Origin: CAISIP01 sp037968655
Lineage (GTDB): Bacteria > Pseudomonadota > Gammaproteobacteria > Burkholderiales > Burkholderiaceae_C
Length of the DNA stretch: 8,967 bases
Assembly (NCBI GenBank): GCA_037968655.1
Contig: JBBKVW010000269.1
Location: 1 to 8,967, forward strand
Direction of reading: 5' to 3'
How positions within the stretch are numbered: position 1 is the stretch's first letter; each line of letters begins with the position of its first letter. Position numbers and translations under genes: made by a program. The notes under the pieces are model-generated. The model worked only from the letters and a program-made list of their open reading frames with translations, was not told the DNA's origin and made no database searches. This document shows, in pieces, positions 1 to 5,754 of the stretch.

Positions 1-1
1 T

Positions 2-562
2 CTCGCTCCCGGAAACGTCCTGGGTCTGAGCGATGATCCGAGGTTCGGCAACGCCGATGCCGGTCCAGGATATGTTCGGGCGCCAGCCGCCCGATTGGCC
101 GAATTCAAGTTCACGGGCAACGCCGATCGTCTGCAGCATTACGAGGTGCGTTACCCGGCGCTTGCGGTCAACATGGGTATCTACACGCCGGCCGGCAAGG
201 GCGGACCAAGCATGGTCGACGACGCTGACACCTACCGCATGGTCTCCTACCATTTCCTCACGCCAGTCGACGACGACAACACCATGTACTTCTGGTTGCA
301 GCAGCGCAATACCGATCCGCATGACGAAGAGATCACGCACAGGGTCGCAGCCGGTGCCAAGGCCGCGTTCGAGGAAGACCGCCACATTCTTCAGGCGGTA
401 CACCTGGGTATGAAGAGCAAGACCACGCCGACCACCGGGCTGCTGCTCGACGCAGCGGCGAGCCGCTTTCGCAAGGGGCTGGCGGAGTTGATCCAGAAAG
501 AGAACGCCGCATCAGGCAAGGAATCCGGCAAGCCGGTTCAGTCGCCGTCGGTTTCCTTGTAG
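2..562 (+). CDS. Rieske non-heme iron oxygenase, C-terminal part (partial, VanA-like)
   Basis: The open frame runs without a stop from the left edge to TAG at 560-562, giving about 186 residues of a longer protein; the start and the N-terminal Rieske [2Fe-2S] domain lie outside the window. The visible part resembles the catalytic C-terminal domain of vanillate O-demethylase/dicamba monooxygenase-type oxygenases: a strand segment reading YRMVSYHFLTPVDDDNTMYF, then FEED followed by a helix with HILQ, then a closing helix SRFRKGLAELI. In that family the Asp of the FEED-like segment (codon 377-379 here) is the likely third ligand of the mononuclear iron, after two His outside the window. Such enzymes use O2 and electrons from a reductase to demethylate or hydroxylate aromatic substrates in the cytoplasm. 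The polar tail after the last helix is slightly long. The substrate cannot be told. The gene converges on, and overlaps by 25 bp, the last gene of the neighbouring operon. Family call is firm, subfamily is not. Confidence 0.85.
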   Translation, partial: LAPGNVLGLSDDPRFGNADAGPGYVRAPAARLAEFKFTGNADRLQHYEVRYPALAVNMGIYTPAGKGGPSMVDDADTYRMVSYHFLTPVDDDNTMYFWLQQRNTDPHDEEITHRVAAGAKAAFEEDRHILQAVHLGMKSKTTPTTGLLLDAAASRFRKGLAELIQKENAASGKESGKPVQSPSVSL

Positions 563-1125
563 TAGCCCACCGTGTCGCCTTCGGTCGTCACGCCCAGGCC
601 ATTGAGCAGGCGGTTCGAGTAGTTGAAGTAGGCACATACCTGGTTCACCTCCAGGATTTCGCCGTCATCGCAGCCGGCCGCTTTGAGCGCGTCGTAGTCG
701 CTGCGCTGCATATTGGCCACATCCAGCGTCAGCTTGCGCGCATAGTTCAGGAAGGCCAGTTCCCGGCCTTCGAACGCCAGTTGCGGTGTGGCCGCCGACA
801 GCGCGTCCCATACCTGTTGCGCGCGTGGCTTGTCGTTGATCAGCCGGCGCGCATTGGCCCAGTGGTGTGTCAGGCTGTAGGCGCAATTGTTGGACATGCT
901 GACATAGGAGGCCACCACCTCCAGAAACCAGAACGGCAGGGTGTTGTCCGGGTTGTGCAGCACATTGCGGTACAGCGCCAGGTGGCCTTGCATGCTGTGC
1001 GGGCGCAGGCTGTGCGCGCGCATGACGTTGTCGACGGTGCCGGCGGGAGTCTTGGCCAGTTCGTACATGTCCTTGAGCTTGCCGCTGGCGTCTTCCAACG
1101 CAATCATCCTGATCCAGGCTGTCAT
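538..1125 (-). CDS. AhpD/carboxymuconolactone decarboxylase-like protein with C-x-x-S in place of C-x-x-C
   Basis: The predicted protein has 195 residues from the ATG at 1125, whose ATGA overlaps the TGA of the upstream HD-domain gene (1122-1125); the longer in-frame reading to 1314 lies inside that gene and is rejected. The fold assignment rests on the helical pattern with E69, C81, S84 and H87/H88, spaced like the proton-relay and redox centre of AhpD (Glu, 12 residues, Cys-x-x-Cys, 4 residues, His). The family includes alkylhydroperoxidases, peroxidase-related proteins and gamma-carboxymuconolactone decarboxylases. Here the second Cys of the motif is Ser (C81-A-Y-S84), so a disulfide-based peroxidase cycle at this site is unlikely and a non-redox role (decarboxylase, hydratase or lyase-like) is possible. 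It is the last gene of the six-gene operon, and its 3' end overlaps the convergent Rieske gene by 25 bp. Family confidence is good; function is unknown. Confidence 0.8.
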   Translation of the reverse strand: MTAWIRMIALEDASGKLKDMYELAKTPAGTVDNVMRAHSLRPHSMQGHLALYRNVLHNPDNTLPFWFLEVVASYVSMSNNCAYSLTHHWANARRLINDKPRAQQVWDALSAATPQLAFEGRELAFLNYARKLTLDVANMQRSDYDALKAAGCDDGEILEVNQVCAYFNYSNRLLNGLGVTTEGDTVGYYKETDGD

Positions 1126-1772
1126 CGTGTCTGCTCCATGGCTTTGGTCTCCAGTGTGGTGATGCGGCGGTCGATTGGTTTGCGCGCAAATATGCGTCGC
1201 ACCATCGGCACGAAGGTCTCGATCGGCTCGCAGGGGTAGTCGGGGTCGGCCGCCGCCTGGTCGTAGCGTGCGACGAATTCGGCCGTCCAGTCGAAATGCG
1301 GATGCCCCGCCCACATGTCGCGCTCATGCTGCCTGACGCCTGGCAGATGCGGTGAATGCACGTTCTGGAAGGTCCCGTGGTGCTGCAGCATCCAGTGGTT
1401 GCGATCGGAAATGTAGGCGCCCATCAGTGTGGCGGCAAAGTCGCCGTGCATCAGCGGGCAGGTCGTGAACCCGACGTCATGCAGCAACGCGACCACGACG
1501 TCTTCTTCGTCGCGTCCGTCGCGCAGCACCATGGTTGCGGACTGCAGGCTGTGGCGATAGTTGTTGACCATATAACCGAAGGTCGGATCGTGCTGCGAGG
1601 CGGTGAGCATGCGCAGCACCTGGTCGGCCTGCAGATCGGCCAGGTACTGGCGGCGCTGCTGCTCCATCAGGTTCCAGTCCTCGGGCTGAAAATCTTCCAG
1701 CGCGATTTTCTCGACGTGACGCCAGTCGGGCCGGGCCAGTGGCGAATAACGGTCTTTGGTCGATACGGTCAT
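1122..1772 (-). CDS. HD-domain protein (COG4341-like), possible PhnZ/MIOX-type diiron oxygenase
   Basis: The predicted cytoplasmic protein has 216 residues. The ATG at 1772 is preferred over the TTG at 1787 because the latter lies inside the upstream GST gene, while GGAG sits 9 bases before the ATG. The HD signature is clear: H74 (YRHSL), H98-D99 (LLHDVG), H109 (MHGDF), H131/H132 (LQHHG) and D171 (YDQAAAD). This H...HD...H...H...D set matches the six-ligand dinuclear iron site of myo-inositol oxygenase and the phosphonate oxygenase PhnZ, rather than the shorter H-HD-D set of simple HD phosphohydrolases. Relatives are often annotated as predicted HD phosphohydrolases, but an O2-dependent C-C or C-P cleaving oxygenase is a real alternative. 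It lies 4 bases after the GST stop and shares ATGA with the next gene, so the products are probably made together. The substrate cannot be inferred. Confidence 0.82.
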   Translation of the reverse strand: MTVSTKDRYSPLARPDWRHVEKIALEDFQPEDWNLMEQQRRQYLADLQADQVLRMLTASQHDPTFGYMVNNYRHSLQSATMVLRDGRDEEDVVVALLHDVGFTTCPLMHGDFAATLMGAYISDRNHWMLQHHGTFQNVHSPHLPGVRQHERDMWAGHPHFDWTAEFVARYDQAAADPDYPCEPIETFVPMVRRIFARKPIDRRITTLETKAMEQTR

Positions 1773-1776
1773 GCGA

Positions 1777-2442
1777 TCAGGCTCCAAGGGATGCGTTCAG
1801 CCATGCCTGTGTGGCGTCGCGCCAGGGGTCGAGCGCCTGGCGCACCGGCGGATGCTGGCCGGCTGATTCGAGCCAGGTTTCCAGGACCGGTGGCAAACTG
1901 ATGGGTTGGCCACAGGCTTCAAGCACCATGCACGCCAGCGGCAGATTCACCAGCGGCCCGCAATCGGCCAGGCTGATGGTGGGCGTCAGCAGCCAGGGTT
2001 GCGGCTGCACCCACGAGGCCAGTTGCGCCATGCGCGTTTCAATCTCGCCGCGCAAGGCGCTCAGCTTTTCGGTATCGCGCCCTGCAGGCTTCACATGCGC
2101 AAACAGCGCGCGGACCTTGGGCTCCAGATACAGATCGTGAAAGCGGCACAGGAAGCGGATGCGGGCTCGCGCGGCGGCGTCGCCGGGCAGCATGGCCGGC
2201 GTGGGGCAGGCCTCGTCCAGGTACTCGTTGATTGCCTCGGACTCGGACAACACCCAGTCGCCAACGCGAATCGCAGGCAATGTGCCCATCGGCACGACGG
2301 ACCGGTACGCGGCCGAGCGGTAGCCGCCCGGTGGTGGCAGTTCCTCATGGGGCATGTCCTTGACCGCCAGCACGATGCGCACCTTGGCGCTGTAGCTGGA
2401 CAGCGCCGTGGCGTAGAAGATCATCGGCGCCATTGCCGTCAT
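1777..2442 (-). CDS. Glutathione S-transferase family protein, zeta-like
   Basis: The predicted soluble protein has 221 residues, a normal GST length. The N-terminal thioredoxin-like domain (about 7-80) carries SSYSAKVRI at 15-23, resembling the SSxSxRVR active-site motif of zeta GST/maleylacetoacetate isomerases, so S15, S16 or S18 is the likely glutathione-activating residue. The cis-Pro segment is VPMGTLPAI (P56), and SESEAI at 66-71 is the glutathione gamma-glutamyl binding site. The all-helical C-terminal domain (about 90-215) holds the N-capping box TISLAD at 155-160. Start: the ATG at 2442 shares ATGA with the upstream creatininase stop; ATGs at 2433 and 2424 are weaker choices. Likely chemistry is glutathione conjugation, isomerisation or glutathione-dependent cleavage of an intermediate of the operon's pathway. 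A general detoxification role cannot be excluded, but the translational coupling argues for a dedicated one. Confidence 0.9.
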   Translation of the reverse strand: MTAMAPMIFYATALSSYSAKVRIVLAVKDMPHEELPPPGGYRSAAYRSVVPMGTLPAIRVGDWVLSESEAINEYLDEACPTPAMLPGDAAARARIRFLCRFHDLYLEPKVRALFAHVKPAGRDTEKLSALRGEIETRMAQLASWVQPQPWLLTPTISLADCGPLVNLPLACMVLEACGQPISLPPVLETWLESAGQHPPVRQALDPWRDATQAWLNASLGA

Positions 2443-3218
2443 GAACCTGGCCCCTGGCCCAGAAAGTCTGCATAGTCGTGCGCCGCATCGCTGGCGGCAA
2501 GCCGTATCAACTCGGCGCCATGCTCGGCCAGCCCGAGCGCCGAATGCGAGCCGACCCGGCCGTCCGGGAACTGCGCGCGATGCGATTGCGCATTGGCGTG
2601 GTTGTCGCCGGAATGGAATTTGATGAAGCCGGCATCGAGCAGTGGTGGCGCCGCCAGCGTGTCGGGCGGGCAGTCGGCCGGCGCGATGGCGCGGGTGATC
2701 GCGACTTCAGACGGTGTGGCGTGCATGCCCTCGGCCGCGCCATAGAGCTGCTGACGCAAGGCGTTGGCCTGCGGGTAGTCCCACCAGCTGCGCAGGCGGA
2801 AATGCAGTTCCAATGCGCCGGACCGGCCCAGGCTGTGATCGGCGTGCAGCTCCTGGAACGCGCACTGGGCCGGCGCCAGATTGCCGCCGTGGCCGTTCAG
2901 AAAATAGAAATGGCGAAAGCCCTGGCGCGCCAGTGACTGCACATAGTCGACGATGACCTGTATCAAGGTGGTCGGCCGCAGCGACACCGTGCCGGGAAAA
3001 GCCAGATTGAACTGCGCCGGCCCCAGCGTCAGCGTCGGGCCAACCAGGGCGCCGCAGTGGTCGGCCATCGCATGGGCCACCGCTTGCGCCGTGATGCTGT
3101 CGGTACCGATCAGGCCGGTCGGTCCGTGTTGCTCGGTCGAACCCATCGGAACGACGATGCCGTCGGATTGCTGCAGGTAGGCCTCGACGGCCGGCCAGGT
3201 GGATTGGTGCAGGATCAT
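2439..3218 (-). CDS. Creatininase-family amidohydrolase
   Basis: The protein has 259 residues, the usual length of creatininase-family metal-dependent amidohydrolases (creatinine amidohydrolase, ArfB-type formamide hydrolases and relatives). Metal-binding features are present in order: GSTEQHGP at 27-33 (E29, H31), IGTD with D40, NGHGGN at 108-113 (H110), and MHATPSE at 165-171 with E171 as the probable second-site glutamate. These enzymes are cytoplasmic and hydrolyse a cyclic or linear C-N amide bond with Zn or Mn. The ATG at 3218 is chosen because the family begins with this ILxxSTWPxVExYL segment; the frame stays open to 4028, but the extra part overlaps the permease gene in another frame. 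It starts 20 bases after the permease stop, with no strong Shine-Dalgarno, and its TGA overlaps the GST start. True creatinine activity is not implied: most paralogues act on other amides. Context says the imported solute or a product of it is the likely substrate. Confidence 0.92.
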   Translation of the reverse strand: MILHQSTWPAVEAYLQQSDGIVVPMGSTEQHGPTGLIGTDSITAQAVAHAMADHCGALVGPTLTLGPAQFNLAFPGTVSLRPTTLIQVIVDYVQSLARQGFRHFYFLNGHGGNLAPAQCAFQELHADHSLGRSGALELHFRLRSWWDYPQANALRQQLYGAAEGMHATPSEVAITRAIAPADCPPDTLAAPPLLDAGFIKFHSGDNHANAQSHRAQFPDGRVGSHSALGLAEHGAELIRLAASDAAHDYADFLGQGPGS

Positions 3219-3238
3219 CGCGTGTTGACTTGAAAAGT

Positions 3239-4018
3239 CTATTGCGCCGCCGCCATCTTGCGCTCCATGCGGCGCACCAGGTAGGAGACGAACAGGATCA
3301 GCACCAGATACTCCAGCACCAGCAGCGTATAAGTTTCCAGCGGCCGGTATTCGCTGACATTGAGCTCGTTGGCGCGGCGCGTGAGTTCCTGCAGGCCGAT
3401 CACCGATATCAGCGACGACATCTTGAGCACGTAGACAAACTGGTTGCCAAGCGCCGGCAGTATCACCTTGATGGCCTGGGGCATGACGACCAGGCGCATC
3501 TGCTGCGTCCAGCTCAGTCCCAGGCTGCGCGCGGCCTCGATCTGGCCCTTGGGCACCGACTGGATACCGGCCCGGAACACCTCGGCCTCGAATGCGCTGT
3601 CGCTGATCGCCAGCGACAGCACGCCGGTGGCGAACACGCCCAGCTGCAATCCGATGATCACCGGCAGGCCATAGAACACCCACAGCATCAGCACCAACAG
3701 GGGGATGGAGCGAAACAGCTCGACATAGACCCGGTTGATGCGGTTGAGCGCGCGGCGCTTGGACAGGCCGGCCACCGCGACCAGGCCACCAATCACCACC
3801 GACAGGGCGATTGCGCACAGCGAGACCAGGATGGTCCACCACATGCCGCCGAGCAGGAACATCAGGTTCGACTGACCCTTGGCCTGCAGTGGATTGAAGA
3901 TGTACCAGCCCCAGGTGTAGCTGGACGCGCCTCCCTGCGAGGCGCCTGTGCACCCGGCCAGCAACAGGCCGAGCGCGCAAAGGACGAGAAGCCGGCCTAT
4001 TTTTTCGCCGACAGCCAT
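3239..4018 (-). CDS. ABC transporter permease, polar amino-acid (HisM/GlnP) type
   Basis: The protein has 259 residues and is an inner-membrane subunit of an ABC importer. After a hydrophobic N-terminus, membrane spans are visible near 52-84, 106-126, 127-148, 195-210 and 230-248. The cytoplasmic EAA loop that docks the ATPase is intact: EAARSLG at 161-167 followed by ILP at 186-188. Family members pair with periplasmic binding proteins for amino acids or similar small polar solutes. The start ATG at 4018 lies 22 bases inside the end of the binding-protein gene; no other start precedes the first span. Residues 1-30 are odd: a hydrophobic stretch ends in LLLAGC at 18-23, followed by TGASQGG, exactly like a lipoprotein signal with lipobox (C23). 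No ATPase and no second permease follow, so the complex is probably a homodimer using an ATPase encoded elsewhere. Confidence 0.92.
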   Translation of the reverse strand: MAVGEKIGRLLVLCALGLLLAGCTGASQGGASSYTWGWYIFNPLQAKGQSNLMFLLGGMWWTILVSLCAIALSVVIGGLVAVAGLSKRRALNRINRVYVELFRSIPLLVLMLWVFYGLPVIIGLQLGVFATGVLSLAISDSAFEAEVFRAGIQSVPKGQIEAARSLGLSWTQQMRLVVMPQAIKVILPALGNQFVYVLKMSSLISVIGLQELTRRANELNVSEYRPLETYTLLVLEYLVLILFVSYLVRRMERKMAAAQ

Positions 4019-4794
4019 TTGGCTTCAAGCGCGTCGAAAAAACCCTCGGCAGTCTTCAGTGCAATCCAGTTGTTGACAAAGGTCAGCCAGATCTCGTCGC
4101 CCTGCGGCATCGGATATGCGAATGGCCGCTTGTTGCGCATTTCGGTGTTCTTGCCGACCAGTTCGAGATCGGGGTAGGTCTTCATCAGCGTGGCCGCCTC
4201 CACGTTGCTGGTGATCGTCACCTGGGCCCGTCCCGCCAGCACTTCCTGGTAGCCGGTGGCGGGCTTCTCGATTGCGCGCACCTTGGCCTTGGGGAAATGC
4301 GCCTTGGCCTGCTGCTCGAACACGGTTCCCATCAGCACGGCCACCGTGGTGTTGGGGTTGTTGATGGCTTCCCAATTGGTGATCTTGGGAGTGCTCTTCT
4401 TGTTCACCAGTGGCACCGTGCCGGCGTAGATGTAGGGGTCGGAAAAGGCGACCGTCTTGGCGCGCGCCATGCTGAGCGAGGCACCGGAGAAGATGTCGTA
4501 GCGGTCGGACACGATGCCGTTGACCAGCGTCGCCCATTCGGCCGGGACGAACTCGATCTTGACGCCCATGTCGGCAGCCAGCTGCGTCATGGCTTCGACG
4601 TCAAAACCGGTCAGCGTGTTGGTGGCCGTGTCCTTGATCGACATCGGGTTGAAGTCGCCGGTGGTGCCCACGCGCAGCGTGCCACGCTCGAGGATCTGGT
4701 TCAGCCGGGATTTGTTCTGGGCCATCGATTGCGCCGGCATCAGCAGCATGGCGGCGGTCGCAAGACCCAGCACGAGGGTGAATAGTTTTTTCAT
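3997..4794 (-). CDS. Periplasmic solute-binding protein of an ABC importer (SBP_bac_3 / PheC-like)
   Basis: The protein has 265 residues. The ATG at 4794 is chosen because it opens a classical signal peptide (MKKLF, hydrophobic core, cleavage probably after SMA near 25); the frame runs open to 4860 but those residues are not signal-like. The mature protein begins SRLNQILERGTLRVGTTGDF, then TGFDVEAM (62-69), SGASLSMARA (103-112) and YAYPMP-like features, typical of extracellular solute-binding family 3. It also resembles cyclohexadienyl dehydratase (PheC), a binding-protein relative turned enzyme: E199 falls where PheC has its catalytic Glu, as judged by remembered alignment. The Asp that usually holds the substrate amino group appears to be S196. 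It is the first gene of the operon, translationally tied to the permease by a 22-base overlap, which favours transport over catalysis. The ligand is unknown; a non-standard or non-alpha-amino compound is plausible. Confidence 0.9.
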   Translation of the reverse strand: MKKLFTLVLGLATAAMLLMPAQSMAQNKSRLNQILERGTLRVGTTGDFNPMSIKDTATNTLTGFDVEAMTQLAADMGVKIEFVPAEWATLVNGIVSDRYDIFSGASLSMARAKTVAFSDPYIYAGTVPLVNKKSTPKITNWEAINNPNTTVAVLMGTVFEQQAKAHFPKAKVRAIEKPATGYQEVLAGRAQVTITSNVEAATLMKTYPDLELVGKNTEMRNKRPFAYPMPQGDEIWLTFVNNWIALKTAEGFFDALEAKWLSAKK

Positions 4795-4831
4795 GGGGTT
4801 TGGAGCTCCGGAATTTGGAAAGCAAAAAATC

Positions 4832-4860
4832 ATGCTACTTGGAAAAGTTGGCCGGCGCAA
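4832..4860 (-). promoter_or_regulatory. Possible sigma-70 promoter of the six-gene operon
   Basis: Read on the minus strand, TTGCGC (4855-4860) is followed after 17 bases by TAGCAT (4832-4837), 37 bases before the binding-protein ATG. The -10 matches the consensus at 4 of 6 positions and the -35 at 3 of 6. The spacing is ideal and the surrounding stretch is AT-rich compared with the rest of the window, but the boxes are weak, so this is only a candidate. Confidence 0.3.
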
Positions 4861-4952
4861 CGCGGGCTTTCACTCAACTCATGTCGCTTGCGTTGATGTA
4901 GCCAATTGGATACGCTTGCCGCACGTTCATCGTCCGCCAGACGCAAGAGTTC

Positions 4953-5225
4953 GTGTCCTGGCTTGACGATCTCAAAGACAAGCGCGCGCAGGTTCGAATT
5001 GCCGCCCGGTTGCGGCAAGCAGAAGCAGGCAGTCTCGGCGACTGGCAGCCAGTCGGAGGCGACCTGTCGGAAATGCGTATGCACTTCGGGCCGGGGTACA
5101 GGCTGTACTTTGTTCGCCGTGGACGCATGATTGTCGTGATGCTGAACGCTGGCGACAAGGGCAGTCAGAAGAGAAATATCCGACGCGCATTGAAGCTGGC
5201 AACCGAAATTGGAGAAAACCTATGA
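4953..5225 (+). CDS. RelE/HigB-like type II toxin, N-terminus possibly truncated
   Basis: The frame gives 90 residues from GTG 4953. The body matches the HigB-like addiction-module killer family: WLDDLKDKRAQVRIAARL, then LSEMRMHFGPGYRLYF (38-53) and the C-terminal AGDKGSQKRNI (66-76) with basic residues usual for this RelE-fold mRNA interferase group. Such toxins cleave ribosome-bound mRNA in the cytoplasm and are silenced by the partner antitoxin. The start is a problem. The usual first strand (here readable in frame as TFIVRQTQEF, 4923-4952) lies upstream of GTG 4953, yet no ATG, GTG or TTG exists in frame between the TAG at 4899 and 4953. Either a rare ATT start at 4905 is used, or the protein is shortened and perhaps inactive. 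Just upstream, in frame, ATG 4896 is followed directly by TAG. The stop overlaps the antitoxin start as ATGA. Confidence 0.82.
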   Translation: MSWLDDLKDKRAQVRIAARLRQAEAGSLGDWQPVGGDLSEMRMHFGPGYRLYFVRRGRMIVVMLNAGDKGSQKRNIRRALKLATEIGENL

Positions 5226-5521
5226 CCAAGGCCAAGGAAGCATTGAAGCTGGTTGCGTTCGACGCCGCACGATACCTGAATGACGACGAAGCCATCGCCG
5301 AATACATGACCGCAATTCTGGAAACCGACGACCCGAATCTTCTACTTCTTGCGCTCGGCGACGTCGCGCGTGCGAAAGGCATGGCGCAAGTGGCCAAGGA
5401 CGCGGGATTGGGCCGCGAGAGCCTGTACAAGGCCCTTGCGCCTGGGGCCAAACCCAGGTTCGAAACGGTGATGAAAGTCGCGCGCGCGCTTGGAGTGAAG
5501 TTCACTGCGCATCCCGTGTAG
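5222..5521 (+). CDS. HigA-like XRE-family antitoxin (addiction module antidote)
   Basis: The protein has 99 residues, typical for putative addiction module antidote proteins paired with HigB-like toxins. An N-terminal segment (KLVAFDAARYLNDDEAIAEY, 9-28) probably wraps the toxin; a helix-turn-helix follows at roughly 44-75, with QVAKDAGLGRESLYKAL recognisable as the DNA-reading unit, and the ending RFETVMKVARALGVKF is characteristic of the family. It neutralises the toxin and should repress its own promoter. ATG 5222 overlaps the toxin stop (ATGA), and GGAGAA lies about 7 bases upstream, so translation is coupled but also has its own good ribosome site. The toxin-first order is standard for this pair. 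The gene appears intact even though the toxin start is doubtful. Confidence 0.93.
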   Translation: MTKAKEALKLVAFDAARYLNDDEAIAEYMTAILETDDPNLLLLALGDVARAKGMAQVAKDAGLGRESLYKALAPGAKPRFETVMKVARALGVKFTAHPV

Positions 5522-5546
5522 CGATTGACGGGGCGCCGTCCCCCGC

Positions 5547-5714
5547 TTAGCCTTGGGAAATTTCCCAAACTCTGGCAAGTGGCGCGTCGAAGGATTGTCG
5601 GCTTGCGTCAAGTAGACCAAGATCGCTCACGGCTGCTAGGAGCATCGCGCGGTGGTCGAGTAGTTCTGCGCCGAATTCGCCAGCAACGGTGACGTGGCCC
5701 TGACGATCGCGCAA
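5547..5714 (-). CDS. Doubtful small ORF (55 codons), possible gene remnant
   Basis: On the minus strand a frame runs from a TGA near 5745 to TAA at 5547, with only TTG 5714 as an early start. The product would have 55 residues, including a plausible helical stretch LLDHRAMLLAAVSDLGLLDA (19-38) and the ending ARVWEISQG. I do not recognise a family. No Shine-Dalgarno is evident, and codon third positions are less GC-rich than in the neighbouring metabolic genes. It could be the decayed end of a gene left beside the toxin-antitoxin pair, or chance. The 16-bp palindrome at 5553-5568 lies within its last codons. Confidence 0.2.
   Translation of the reverse strand: MRDRQGHVTVAGEFGAELLDHRAMLLAAVSDLGLLDASRQSFDAPLARVWEISQG
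5553..5568. repeat. Perfect 16-bp palindrome
   Basis: TTGGGAAATTTCCCAA is an uninterrupted perfect inverted repeat 31 bases after the antitoxin stop. It has no loop, so it is better read as a dimeric protein-binding site than as a hairpin; no U-tract follows on either strand, so an intrinsic terminator is unlikely. The binding protein is unknown. Confidence 0.6.
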
Positions 5715-5754
5715 TGATGAGCCAGGCCTGACGTCGCCGGTGCGTCAATTGGGG

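Noticed and set aside
526..537. Small inverted repeat CCGGCAAGCCGG near the end of the Rieske gene
   Set aside because: The two-base loop and lack of a U-tract make a terminator unlikely, and it lies within coding sequence.
3239..4028. N-terminal extension of the creatininase frame upstream of 3218, giving a 529-residue reading
   Set aside because: The extra part lies over the permease gene in another frame, is Arg/Pro/Gln-rich, and the family begins at the ATG at 3218.
3230..4177. A 315-codon plus-strand open frame opposite the permease
   Set aside because: It is rich in Gln, His and Arg, matches no family and lies antisense to two clear genes, as expected for GC-rich shadows.
4874..4896. 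TCAAC/GTTGA inverted repeat upstream of the toxin as an antitoxin operator
   Set aside because: Five-base arms with a 13-base spacer are too weak to claim as an operator without binding data.
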